A stretch of 64,000 bases of DNA, taken from the NCBI GenBank assembly GCA_036250195.1, contig JAVHZZ010000011.1:56518011-56582010 (forward strand), in the 5' to 3' direction. How positions within the stretch are numbered: position 1 is the first letter of the stretch; each line of letters starts with the position of its first letter. Shown here piece after piece: positions 11,588 through 21,876 of this stretch. A program made the position numbers and the translations under genes. Under the pieces are notes generated by a model. It saw only the letters and a program-made list of their open reading frames with translations, was not told the origin of the DNA and searched no databases. This DNA comes from Mixophyes australis. Lineage: Eukaryota; Chordata; Amphibia; Anura; Limnodynastidae.

Positions 11588-11707
11588 CACTATATATTGC
11601 TTGTTTTTTATCTCTCTCTTCCTGTAAGTCTTCTTGTAACTCCAGCAATTTTCCACGCAGTTCATCTTTGTGCTCCTGTGCCTGGCGTGTCACTTGCCTC
11701 TGTAAAG
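11588..11707 (-). CDS. CCDC153: CCDC153 (DRC12) third coding exon, partial gene
   Basis: A 120-bp exon on the minus strand, with acceptor ...CTTCTAG before 11707 and donor G|GTAAGGA after 11588. Joined to the 12550-12612 exon in phase 1 it reads SLQRQVTRQAQEHKDELRGK and continues as an Arg/Glu/Lys/Leu heptad coiled coil ending KKQAIYS, again in phase 1. The recalled human CCDC153 has DHLALRRDEARRA...GKAIYAEM at the same place with no gap at the junction, and the leftover G plus the next exon would give Glu/Asp before Met as expected. The protein is a small coiled-coil subunit of the nexin-dynein regulatory complex linking doublet microtubules in motile cilia. Later exons are outside the window. 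Confidence 0.82.
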
Positions 11708-12549
11708 CTAGAAGTTTGGAGAAGTAAATGGAAACTATACAATGAGCACTTGCACATAAATGCATGGTACTTGTAGTATTTTAGGCATATTTGCAACAAT
11801 AAGAGAGTATAAGACAATATTTACGAAGGCAAAAAACAAACAAAAGGCATATGTAGTGGAAAAAGAAGAGATGTACTCTCAAACATTTTCTATCATAAGT
11901 TTAAAGTGCACTGGAAAAATCAAATTAATATGTTATTTGGTTGATCGGGGTTACTTAACATTGTGTTAATAAACTGTTATTGAATTAGCTTTTATACTTT
12001 CTATGTAATGATCCCAGTGCATATTGGAACTTCTGTTCAGCTAATTTCCAGTGGCTCCCTTTTTGCCACAAGATGTATGTGGTGGCAGTAGTTGCCAGTG
12101 AATATGGATGAACAGGAGAGTAGCAACATCTCTTTGATATGTTATTTAATCAAATTATTATAAGCAGTATGGTTTAATTTGGAGTTATTACATATTTAAT
12201 TTACTGCTGAAAAACTTGCAGAATTGTGGAGTTTATCAAATACCTGCTGGATCTGTCATCTCCTTCTCATTTAAACAGAATTTCACTGGTATTAGGGCAG
12301 AATTGACATAAAAATATAAACAAGCATGTTTTTAAAAATACCTAGATTTGTTTCTAAATACAGTAACTGTTTAATCAGGAAAGAATTCACAGTGTCAAGT
12401 GTACTATAACATGATAAAACGCCCCATATCATGGGCAGTTGTGCAAACATAAAATCAACAAATATAAAATAAGACATTGTGGAAAAACAAGGAGATTCTG
12501 CTGAAAACATACTTTATAAGATGTGGAGGAAGAGTCCTTTATAACTTAC

Positions 12550-12612
12550 ACAGGTGATCTTGTAAGACGTCCACCTCTAGAGTTGCTTTCCGGTATCTCT
12601 CCTCTACCGAAC
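12550..12612 (-). CDS. CCDC153: CCDC153 (DRC12) second coding exon
   Basis: A 63-bp exon between acceptor CTATTAG (before 12612) and donor CTGT|GTAAGTT (after 12550). It completes a Gly codon split with the previous exon and encodes SVEERYRKATLEVDVLQDHL plus one base. The LLQDHL-type motif is a recognisable landmark of CCDC153. Both splice sites are consensus and the reading frame is open across all three exons, which is strong evidence for a live gene rather than chance. The intron to the next exon (11708-12549) is 842 bp and has no obvious insertion. Confidence 0.82.
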
Positions 12613-13199
12613 CTAATAGAAGGAGCACTTTCTTTATATAACAGTGGAAACTAAATTTAGTGGTTTAATAAACGTGAGCTTGGATATGCACATGTAATGA
12701 TGGAGTTTATAAAAAGTGAAAAATAATATATTAATTACATCTAACTAAATAACATACATATGTAAGGATTTTTGTATATTATTAAAAAAAAATATTTCTA
12801 TGAACAAATATTTACTGGGACTATTTTGATCATTAATATAATCTTGTTCATTTTGCATATTTATGACCAACCATTATAACTAATCACATTTTCTCATTAT
12901 GGCTATTTATTTGGCTTTTAATCCAGCAACTAATTTATGTTTAGAGGTTTAGGTTGCAGAGATATTACGATTAATTTTAAATACTTTAAACTGCATTTTA
13001 AGACCATGAGTGGGATATTTAATCCAATCTCATTATGGACGTGCATGCGAAGAATAAGAATCTTTGGCCTGATTCATTAAGGATCTTAAATGAAGAGGTA
13101 TCTTATTTCAGTCTCCTTGACAAAACCATGTTACAATGCAAGGAGTGCAAACTAGTTTTCTGTTTTGCACATAAGTTAAATACTGACTGTTTTTTCATG
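12613..13199. other. Intron sequence, no gene
   Basis: AT-rich intron of CCDC153. Near 13069 the phrase ggcctgattcattaagga marks one end of a small dispersed repeat common in amphibian DNA. Its other end is not evident, and it abuts the truncated gypsy element. Confidence 0.4.
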
Positions 13200-13835
13200 T
13201 AGCCCTGCAATTTCCCTACGGAAAAAGCAAAAGTTGTGCACATTATCTCCCTCCTATCGGGACAAGCATCATCCTTGGCATCTCAATTGTCAGAAAGAGC
13301 AGATCCCCTGCTTTCCTCATGTTCTGGATTCATAGCAGCCTTCCCTCCAATCATTGACGAGCCATACAGAACCACTTCAGCATCCTTAGATATTCTACGC
13401 CTTTGACAAGGCTCTCGTCCACTGGGACAATAACTGTTTCAGTTCCAAATATTAGCTTCTGAGTTGAAGTGGAATGATGAGGCCCTGATCGCCACCTTCT
13501 GGAGTGGCTTGTCCGATAAAATTAAGGCTGAGCTATCTACTCGTGATCTGCCTTCTACACCTGAAGAACTAATTTCCCTGTGTACTACAGTTGATTTACG
13601 CTTTTGGAAATGTGCTCTGGAGAAAGGAAGGGGTGAAAGGGTTACGCTGCATCACCACCTTCGACTCCGGCAGTCCTCACCGCCAAGCGATAAGCCCCTG
13701 CAGGTGAACCACTCTTGTTTAACCCATAAGAGGAATGTCAGAGATGCCGACTAATGAACTTATGCCTCTACTGTGCAGCTCCAGGACACTTACTTGATTC
13801 CTGCCCCAAGCTTCCGGGAAACTCCAGCTTCTAAC
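13200..13835 (+). pseudogene. Element A gag remnant with CCHC zinc knuckle
   Basis: Capsid-like sequence (KAKVVHIISLLSGQ near 13222; SELKWNDEALIATFWSGLSD in the open frame 13464-13754) is followed by a zinc knuckle CLYCAAPGHLLDSC (about 13762-13803), spacing C-X2-C-X4-H-X4-C. Stops near 13405 and 13434 and a frameshift before the knuckle inactivate it. It aligns by eye with gag of element B through ISLLSGQA and SELRWNNEALVATFWQGL. Confidence 0.85.
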
Positions 13836-15631
13836 CGGTGATGAAGAAGCTAGGTTAGGAGTAGTCAATTCTTCTCCACAAAAACCTGATTGTGTACTAA
13901 CAATCACTCATGAATTTGCTCAGCAAACCAAGAACCTCTCAGCTGTTCTTGATTTTGGTGCCTCTGGAAACTTCATTATGGTCATAGCGGTTCAAAATTT
14001 GCGGGTACCCACAGAGCCACCCCAACCTTTCTACATCACGACAGTGGATGGAAGCCGCATTTCAGATAGTATTATTACCCACCAGACTCATCCTCTCAAT
14101 ATTAGAGTGGGGGTTCTCCACTCAGAATTACTTATTATCATTGCTTCTTATCATTACCAAAAGCTTCACATTCCTTAGTTCTAGGTTTACCTTGACTCCG
14201 GTTACATAATCTTCAGTTTGAATGGACTACGTCTCAGTTTACATTCTGTAGTGTATGTTGTAAGGACTCCTGCCTCCAGCGTGTTATACCACTTCGGACC
14301 ACAGTCTCCTCTGGTCAAGAGCTTCCACCCTTACCTTACAGGGACTTTTCCGATATCTTCAGTAAAGTTGGTGCCGACTCCTTACCACCACATAGAGAGT
14401 GGGACAATATCCAGGAGAACCTTGAGAAGGAGTTTATCCATCCATCTTCCTCCCCTGATGGAGAAGGTTCGATTTTTGTGAAGAAAAAAGATGAAATTCT
14501 CCACCCCCGCATTGACTATAGTGGTTTAACCCTATAACCATTAAAATCGTTATCCTTTGCCCCTTATCATAGAACTGTTGGATCGTGTCAGAGGTGCCAC
14601 CATCTTTACCAAATTAGATTTGAGAGTTTACAATTTAATTGAAATTCATAAAGAGGGCGAATGGAAGTCCACTTTTAACACTTGTGACGGGCACTACGAG
14701 TAACTTGTCATGCCATTCGGATTGAGCAATGTCGCAGCGGTATTCCAGCATTAGGTCAATGAAATTTTCCTTGACCTCCTCTACAGAATAGTTGCTGTCT
14801 ACTTGTACGACATGCTTATCTTCTCCAGTAATCTGTAATCACATTGCGTCCATGTCAAAGAGGTTCGTTCATGACTCTGTACCAACCGGCTCTTTTGTAA
14901 ATTGGAGAAATCCACCTTTGAAATATCATTCATCTCCTTTTTATGTTACATTATTTCTGGTACTGACTTACAGATGGACCCAGAGAATCTCAAGGCAATT
15001 TTCAACTGGCCTCTTCCAACCACTATCAAGGCGGTTCAACGCTTTCTGGGCTTTGTGAACTATTAGAGGAAATTAATTCGAAATTTCTCCACTCATGTGG
15101 CTCCCATCACAGCCTTTACCAAAAAGGGGTCCAATCCCTCCAACTGATCTAAAGAAGCTAAAGCAGCATTCCATTACATCAAACAACTTTTAATTTCTGC
15201 TCCAGTTCTTCGTCAACCTTTTATCCTGGAAGTGGATGCCTTTGCAGTAGGTGTAGATGCTGTTTTATCCCAGCGTTTTGAAGGATATTTTCATCCCTGT
15301 AGCTATTTTTCTTGAAAATTTTTGCAGAGGAAAACTACTCTATAGGAGATCAAGAATGACTAGCAATTAAGTTGGCATTGGAAGAAAGGAGACATTTATT
15401 TGAAGGTGCCAAGTAACCCATCTCTGTCATTACAGATCATAAAAACCTTCTGTATCTAAAGTCAACACAGTATCTCAATCCAAGACAAGCTAAATGGTCC
15501 TTGTTTTTTTCTAGATTTGACTTCAAGGCAACCTTCTGGCCAGGATGCCAGAAATGTAAGGCCAATGCCCTTTCGCGTTCCATGGTTCAAGAGGAGGATC
15601 TTTGCCTTACCAAAAAAATCATTGATCTTGT
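13836..15631 (+). pseudogene. Element A protease, reverse transcriptase and RNase H, broken
   Basis: The protease block contains LDFGASGNFI near 13950, where the catalytic Asp-Ser-Gly has become Asp-Phe-Gly. Reverse transcriptase blocks follow: LEKEFIHPSSSPDGEGSIFV, then IFTKLDLR near 14610, then the active-site region near 14800, where YLDD reads YLYD. An RNase H block with EVDAFAVGVDAVLSQ is near 15230. Many stops and frame changes occur. The pol stops at 15631, exactly where element C is inserted, and resumes at 18907. Confidence 0.8.
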
Positions 15632-16220
15632 TGTTACGACCCTGCCTATGTTTTGGATGTGGCAGCAGTACCTCATACCACCAGAGGTGCTGCTGTTCTG
15701 TTCCTGAACTCTTCAACATGCCTGAAGGAGTTAATCTCCTTGCCTAATTAGAACTGCACCTGTCACACTGCTTCAAATACCTACCTCAAGCTGTGCTCTG
15801 GGCAGTTCATCGTTTGTGCCTGGCTGCTACTGGTCTCCTGTTCATCCCTGGTCCAGTGTTTGATTTGCTGCCGTTTGACCTCCTGTTGTGACCCTTGGCT
15901 TGATTCCTGGACTCTGCTTGTTTGCCTGTTTCCCTGACCTTCGGCTTGTCTTCTGAACTATGCTTATTCGCTTGTGACCCTGATCTCTGCCTGGCTATTT
16001 GGAATCTGTTAACCTGATCTCTGCTTCATCCCTGGACTCTGCCTCCCTGGACAGCCTCGTGCCTCCTGGACTGGGGTAACTTATTAACTGTTCCTGCCAT
16101 TTAACTGTACATTCACTATTTGGGACCTGTTCTTATTCGTGGATTTGAGTTATCCTTGTTTATGTATTTGCCTGAATAAAGACATTTTGCTGCTTCCTGA
16201 ATGCACTAGGAATCATAACA
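15632..16220 (+). repeat. 5' LTR of element C
   Basis: Starts TGTTACGAC and ends AATCATAACA. The copy at 18320-18901 is highly similar, with scattered substitutions and small indels (for example an extra ctccttgcctaattagaa-like segment here near 15738). AATAAA at 16173-16178 is a plausible polyadenylation signal. Confidence 0.93.
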
Positions 16221-16321
16221 TGATGAACTGCCATACAATCTGGGCCTGCTGATTGCACGCCCTCTGCCTTAGTCCTGGAATTCCTAGTATATTTGCATTG
16301 AACTCTGTGTTTGGCTATTAG

Positions 16322-16818
16322 ACATGTCAGTAAATCCACAATTATAAATGCTGCAAATGGACATTGTTCATCTCCGTTACTAAATCATACAGGTATCCAC
16401 TTTACTCCAAGAACTTCTTAAAACCCTTCCTGCTTCTGTGTTAAGTAGTTTCTACACTAATTCTGATTCTAAAGCAACAAATTCCTCTAATGAAAGCATG
16501 CAGACCGCAGAGAGAACGTTTTCTGACATTGGTGCTATATCTATGGTAGTGTCATCGGTCCCTACCATTAGGGATTCTAAACGACCAAGTTACCTGCGTC
16601 CCCATCTCACTGAGGAGGAACGATGGTGTAGAAGGATTGGTAAACTATGCCTCTACTGCGCCAGTGGCGAACATTTCTTACAAGGCTGTACACTCTGCAG
16701 ACCACAACATCCAATGGAGCAGCCTTTAGTGTGCTACTCTCCAGACCCTGCATTATTCTGCATGTCACCTCCTGCTGCTTTACTTCAACCTAATCCGTTC
16801 CCTGGGATGGGGCCCTAA
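16322..16818 (+). pseudogene. Element C gag N-terminal part with zinc knuckle
   Basis: A leader starting at an ATG near 16324 is broken by stops around 16347 and 16383. An open frame (16438-16818) then carries the conserved LTEEERWCRRIGKLCLYC and a zinc knuckle CLYCASGEHFLQGC, spacing C-X2-C-X4-H-X4-C. The same [18 protein letters not shown] phrase precedes the knuckle in gag of element B, so the homology to gypsy Gag is direct. In contrast to normal Gag no capsid domain precedes it. Confidence 0.8.
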
Positions 16819-17700
16819 TCTGCCAGTTCCAGCTGCCTGTCCTGCGGTGCCAGTTATAGTTGCCGCCTGTCCTGTTGTGCCAGTTCCAGCTGCCACCTGT
16901 CCTGTGGTGCCAGTTCCAGTTGCCGCCTATCCTGCGGTGCCAGTTTCAGTTGCCGCCAGCACTGAGTCTCCTGCCATTGCCTCCTGTTCCAAGGTGCCAT
17001 TCTCTGCCTCTTGCTCCGAGGTGCCATCCTCTGCCTTGAGCTTGGAGTCTCCTGCCCTTGCGTCTGGTCCTGAGTCTCCTGCCCGTGTCCGGTCCGGAGT
17101 CTCCTGCCACTGTGTCCGATCCTGAATCTCCTGCCACTGTGTCCGATCCTGAGTCCGCTGCCTCTACTCCCGAGTATTCAACCGCTGCCTCTACTCCCGA
17201 GTCTTCAGCCGCTGCCATTACTCCCGAGTCTTCAACTCCAGAGGGGGCGCTGCCCTTACAGTCCTCTCCAGAGAGGGCTCTGTCCCTCCAGCCCGTTCCA
17301 GAGAGGGCCCTGTCCCTCCAGTCCACTCCAGAGCTGCCAGTCCATGCGGTTCAGCCCGAGTTGCCAGTCCATGCGGTTCAGCCCGAGTTACCACTTTGTG
17401 CTGCCTGCTCTGAGGCACCTTGCAGTGCTGCCTGCTCTGAGGCACCTCACAGTGCTGCCTGCTCTAAAGCACCTTGCAGTGCTGTCTGCTCTGAGGCATG
17501 TCGCAGTGCTATCTGCTCTGAGGCATCTCGCAGTGCTATCCAGTCGGAGTGCAGTGTCCAGTCCGGGCTTCCAGTTAAGTGTGCCCAACTTGCCATCCCA
17601 GCTGGGGACTCCTGCTCTGCCGTCCCAACCGGGGACTCTCCAGAGACTGCTGCACAAGCTGGGAACTCTTCAAAGTCTGCTATTGAGCCTGAACACCCAA
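16819..17700 (+). repeat. Pro/Ala/Ser/Glu-rich tandem coding repeats of element C
   Basis: Two sets of 30-bp repeats. At about 16834-16960 four units read as (C/Y)P(V/A)VPV(P/S)(A/V)A. At about 17395-17545 five to six units read as CSEAPCSAA and variants. Between them are S/T-P-E-S-P and PERALSLQ repeats. Because 30 is a multiple of three the open frame 17058-17876 is maintained through the second set. It is frameshifted relative to the zinc-knuckle frame. Confidence 0.8.
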
Positions 17701-18305
17701 AAGCCTACTCCGAATCTTCAGACCCTCCTCCAGCCTACTTTGACGGAGACCTAAAACAATTTTCTGTAGTCCAACTTTGTATGAAACAATTTGAAGAATC
17801 TCCAGGATATTTCTCTGACCAATTTAACCAAGTTGGTACTATTATCATGAATTTCAGACGGGAGCCGCAGACTTGAGCTTTTTCCCTTCTTAATTCTGAT
17901 GATCCCATTACCCACAACACCATGGACTTTGTTAATGCAGTCTGCCAGAAATATTTGCCATCTACAGTCAAGTCACCTGATTGGGGTTTCTCTGTGCCAC
18001 CTCAGTCACAACGAGCATCAACCTTGGTGACTGGCTTTATGGGCATATCGTCATCTTGTAATAAAATACAAGGTCCTATCCCGACCTTTGGCTGGGACTC
18101 AGACTCTGAAAGTGAATTTGTTGAAGATACTAGAGACTTAGTGGACGAACTTGCCAATTTTTCTTTTGGGTTTTCAGGAATTGGGTCTTCTCTGTACTCC
18201 TTTGGATAAGAGCCCAATTGTGACTTCAGGAAGATCCCATAAAAAGAAAAAGAAGAGGAGAAAAAACCTGAAGAGAGCTTGTATGGAGTGTCTGGAATCC
18301 GCTCC
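17701..18305 (+). pseudogene. Element C capsid-like C-terminal part
   Basis: After the repeats the frame reads PPAYFDGDLKQFSVVQLCMK, then EESPGYFSDQFNQVGTIIMN, a stop near 17874, and SDDPITHNTMDFVNAVCQKY. This aligns by eye to the start of the capsid in gag of element B (PPEKYDGDP, FLNQCGIQFELSPENFASER, ALSWASPLWE). A second open piece (17922-18209) is acidic and Ser-rich, followed by a Lys-rich stretch before the purine run. It is a normal gypsy capsid N-terminal block in an abnormal position, downstream of the zinc knuckle. Confidence 0.65.
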
Positions 18306-18319
18306 TTAAAGGGGGGCTA

Positions 18320-18901
18320 TGTTACGACTCTGCCTATGTTTTGGATGTGGCAGCAGTACCTCATACCACCAAAGGTGCTGCTGTTCTGTTCCTGAACTCT
18401 TCAACATGCCTGAAGGAGTTAATCTGCACCTGTCACACTGCTTCAAATACCTGCCTCAAGCTGTGCTCTGGGCAGTTCATCGTTTGTACCTGGCTGCTAC
18501 TGGTCTCCTGTTGATACCTGCTCCAATGTTTGCCTTGCTGCCGTTGACCTCCTGTTGTGACCCTCGGCTTGATTCCTGGACCCGGCTTGTTTGCCTGTTG
18601 CCCTGACCTACGGCTTGACTTCTGGACTATGTTTATTCACTTGTGACCCTGATCTCTGCCTGGCTATTTGGATTCTGATCTCTGCTTCATCCCTGGACTC
18701 TGTCTGCTTCCCTGGACAGCCTCGTGCCTCCTGGACTGGGGTAACGTATTACATGTTCCTGCCATTTAACTGTACAGTCACTATTTAGAACCTGTTCTTA
18801 TCCGTGGATTTGAGTTATCCTTGTTTATGTATTTGCCTGAATAAAGACATTTTGCTTTATACTTCCGTTGCTGCTTCGTGGATGCACTAGGAATCATAAC
18901 A
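18320..18901 (+). repeat. 3' LTR of element C
   Basis: 582-bp copy of the 15632-16220 LTR, TGTTACGAC...CATAACA, followed directly by the CTTGT target repeat and resumption of element A integrase. Confidence 0.93.
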
Positions 18902-18906
18902 CTTGT

Positions 18907-19436
18907 GTTCTTTTCTACCACCAATATTGTACCCACCCCATTTCTGGGAAAAATTGTCGCAGCAAGAAATTGCTTCAATGGGCTCATGCCTCCCGATTCT
19001 CCTGACATTCTGGAATTCTAAAGACTCTTAAATTTATCAAAAGATCCTATTGGTGGCCTACTCTCAAGCAGGACATCTAAGAATTCAAAGCTTCCTGTTC
19101 CAGGTGTTCCCAACATAAAATATCTCGTCAGATATCTGCCGGCCAACTTCAACCATGGTCTATTCCTCAACAACCCTGGACTCATCTGTCTATGGACTTC
19201 ATTACTGATCTACCAGTTTCTAACTATCCTCCACTCCAAAACTGGCTCAACTGTTTATTTCTGAAGACAAGCCATGGAGTCTGAAAATCTTCTGAATAAA
19301 GTCCAGTTCATCACCACCAAACAAATGGCCAAACTGAAAGGTGAATCAGGACTTTTCTTTGCATATTTATCTCAACTTCACAAGACACCTGGAAAGAACT
19401 TTTACCCTGGGCAGAATTCTCCCACAATAATCAGTC
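18907..19436 (+). pseudogene. Element A integrase, central part
   Basis: Resumes after element C with the HHCC zinc domain (HASRFSGHSG, then SYWWPTLKQDI, then SCSRCSQHK) and the first catalytic region (HLSMDFITDLPVS near 19190). The second catalytic Asp (SDRG) is not visible; the block ends at WAEFSHNN. It is cut at 19436 by the insertion of element B and resumes at 24856. Stops near 19078 and 19265 show it is dead. Confidence 0.8.
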
Positions 19437-20021
19437 TGTCACGGAATTGCAGAGATGGCCGCTAACCGGTATTAGCGCAACTGAACAGGGAGGCGCGGAG
19501 TCTAACGTACCCCCGGTATTCACCAGGGACCCCCGCAAGGAGGTTTGGGCTTAGCTGCAGAGGGTACGCAGATCGCGGTTCTCCAAGACAGTCACCGGTG
19601 TAGCGATAGTAGTAGACAGGCGTAGTCAGGCAATCCAGGTCAGAGCCAACCGAGCGGTGCAGTACAGAGGGAGGATCCAGCCAAATAGTCAAACCAGCCG
19701 GGCAGCGAGGTACCAAAACAAAGCACAGGAGAGTAGTCACAGGAAGCTGAGTCAGAACCGAATAACACACTGGATCAGAAGTTCAGGAATGCTGGAGCTG
19801 GAGTGAACCAATACTCTGGCACTAGACATGTGTCAGAGGCTGCTTTATATACCCTAATGTGCCTCCTGATTGGGTTAGGGAGATTTTGGCGGTAAGACAT
19901 GCTGGCTGCAGACAGGTGAGCAGAGATAGCGTCCCGCTGCTAGGCAACAGGATGTGGTTGCCGAGAAGGTGCAGGCGTCCATCTCCTGCACCAAGTGTCA
20001 GTGCGGAGACGGCGCCTGACA
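19437..20021 (-). repeat. 3' LTR of chromovirus B
   Basis: 585 bp, TGTCA...TGACA in either reading. It carries an extra 10 bp near 19620 and lacks a 17-bp segment present in the other LTR near 24490. A TATATAAAG box is at about 19843-19851 on the minus strand. Confidence 0.93.
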
Positions 20022-20275
20022 GTACCCCCCTCCCCTGAAGAGGAGTTGGAAATCTGGTTCTTCAAAAACTTTGAAAGCAGATGAGGGGCATGTAGGTCTT
20101 TCTTATCCACCCAGGACCTTTCTTCAGGACCATAACCCTTCCAGTGGACGAGGAACTGAGTCTTACCACGAATGGATCGGGATTTCAAGATGCGTTCAAT
20201 CTCATATTCGTCGCCCAAGGCTGTCTTGATGGGAGGAGGCGGAGGCTGAAGGTTGGAGAATTCGTTAAGAACCAA
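19940..20275 (-). pseudogene. Chromovirus B integrase C-terminus with chromodomain
   Basis: The open frame reads LGDEYEIERILKSRSIRGK followed by FLVHWKGYGPEERSWV, the classic chromodomain with its aromatic residues (Tyr near the start, Trp of HWKGY, Trp of SWV). In chromoviruses this domain, fused to integrase, steers insertion towards particular chromatin. The frame then runs into the 3' LTR. It is separated from the integrase core by frame changes. Confidence 0.9.
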
Positions 20276-20344
20276 AGGTTTTAATAATGAAATGAGTTAT
20301 GCACACGGAGTGAGGGAGGTAGATGGAGCTTATAGGTAACCGCA

Positions 20345-21487
20345 TTAATAATATGAGCAATGCGGAAGGGACCAATATCTGGGAGCGAATTTCATTGAAA
20401 GTAGCTGGAGCCTGAAATTACGCGTGGACAGCCACACCTTGTCCCCAACGTGAAGAACTGGAATCTTCCTACAGTGACGATCAACAAAGTGTTTATACCG
20501 TTCCGAGGACTGTAAAAGTTTAAATCGTACCCGAGTCCAAATCTTCGAAAAGTCACCGACCATCTCTTGAGCTGCAGGTACCGATGCACTGGGAACTGCT
20601 GAAAAGGTGGGAAGTATGGGATGTCTGCCAAAGATGGTAAAGAAGGGAGATGTCCCAGAAGATTCATGTTCATGGATATTATGTGAAAATTCTGCCCAAG
20701 GTAAATAATCACTCCAGGAGGATAGGTGATCAGAGCAGTAACAACAGAGGGACGTCTCCAAATCCTGGTTGACCCGCTCAGTCTGACCATTGGTCTTGGG
20801 ATGGTATCCCGATGAGAATTTTAGCTTAATTCCTAGATTGCTGCAAAAGGATCTCCAGAATCATGAAATAATTTGTACACCTCTGTCAGAGATGATCTCA
20901 ATGGGGCAACAGTGAATCCGAAAAATATTCTTAATAAAAAGAGTAGCTAGATCAGCAGCGGATGGCAATTTCTTGAGAGGGACAAAATGTGACCATTTGG
21001 AAAAACGATCCACCACCACCCAAATAGTATTGAAGCCATGACTATTGGGGATATCAGTAATAAAATCCATGCTGATGCTTGCCCAAGGTGAGTCTGGAAT
21101 CGGGAGCGGAAGAAGAAGCCCTGCTGGTGGACGCCTAGGTGTCTTGTGACAGGCACATAAACCGCAAGCTGCAACATACTTATGAACGTCAGCACTCAAG
21201 GATGGCCACCAATAGCTGCGGGACAAAAGAGCAATAGTCTTCTTGACCCCAGTATGACCAGCAAACCTGGAATCGTGGGCCCACGCCAACAGTCTGGGAC
21301 GAAGTTGGGTCTCCACAAAAGAACGTCCAGCAGGGGGTGTCTTAACAGAGGATTTAGTCAAAGCCAAGATCTTCAGAGGACTGATGATAGGTCTAACACC
21401 GGACTGGCAAGAATCCGAAGGATCAAAAGACCTGGAAAGTGCATCGGCCCTGGAATTCTTCGACCCAGCACAGTAAGTCAGGATCAA
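20345..21487 (-). pseudogene. Chromovirus B integrase, frameshifted
   Basis: The first frame (21487-20861) holds LTYCAGSKNSRADALSRSF (end of RNase H), a zinc-binding HHCC module (HDSRFAGHTG, then YWWPSLSADVHKYVAACGLC), the first catalytic Asp in SMDFITDIP and the second in IISDRG. Then a frame is lost and the frame 20761-20345 continues with YLPWAEFSHN...FTIFGRHP and the GDKVWLSTRN barrel motif. The segment with the catalytic Glu falls across the damaged junction at about 20760-20860. Confidence 0.88.
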
Positions 21488-21876
21488 CTGTAATCTGGAA
21501 AAAAAAGTGACCAGAGTGCCTGACGAGAGTTAAGGCACTGAGCGGATTCCAGATAGGTGAGGTTCTTGTGATCTGTGAATACCGTGATAGGATGGAGAGC
21601 GCCTTCGTGCAGGTACCGCCATTCTTCTAAGGCTATCTTGATGGCCAGGAGCTCCTTGTCACCGATGCTATAGTTGACCTCACTGGGTAAAAATTTCCTG
21701 GAGTGAAAGCCACATGGAGAGAAAGTGCCGGCAGAATTCTTCTGAGAGAGAACTGCTCCCACACCCACCGAAGAAGCATCCACCTCTAGAAAGAACGGTC
21801 GTAGTTGATCAGGCTGTCTCAAGACAGGAGCGGTAAAGAAAGCTTCTTTAAAGAACTTTGAAGGCCAAGACTGCAT
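21484..21876 (-). pseudogene. Chromovirus B RNase H domain
   Basis: Contains [18 protein letters not shown] with the first catalytic Asp, [41 protein letters not shown] and [10 protein letters not shown] with another Asp, all standard for gypsy RNase H. It is in a different frame from the polymerase upstream (frameshift near 21860) and is cut by a stop after the LNSRQ motif. Confidence 0.88.

Larger units (their letters stand above)
15632..18901 (+). mobile_element. LTR element C, gag-only non-autonomous retrotransposon
   Basis: A 3.27 kb element with two LTRs (15632-16220 and 18320-18901), a 5-bp target duplication CTTGT (15627-15631 and 18902-18906) and a purine-rich run (AAAGGGGGG, 18308-18316) before the 3' LTR. 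Its 2.1 kb interior has no protease, polymerase or integrase. It encodes a zinc knuckle, a long Pro/Ala/Ser/Glu/Cys-rich repeat region and a capsid-like segment. It must rely on another element's enzymes. It lies inside the integrase region of element A and is therefore younger than A. Confidence 0.9.

Noticed and set aside
16946..17657. Minus-strand open frames across element C (repeats of RDRALSG and STARCLRAG types)
   Set aside because: Shadow translations of the plus-strand 30-bp coding repeats; no homology.
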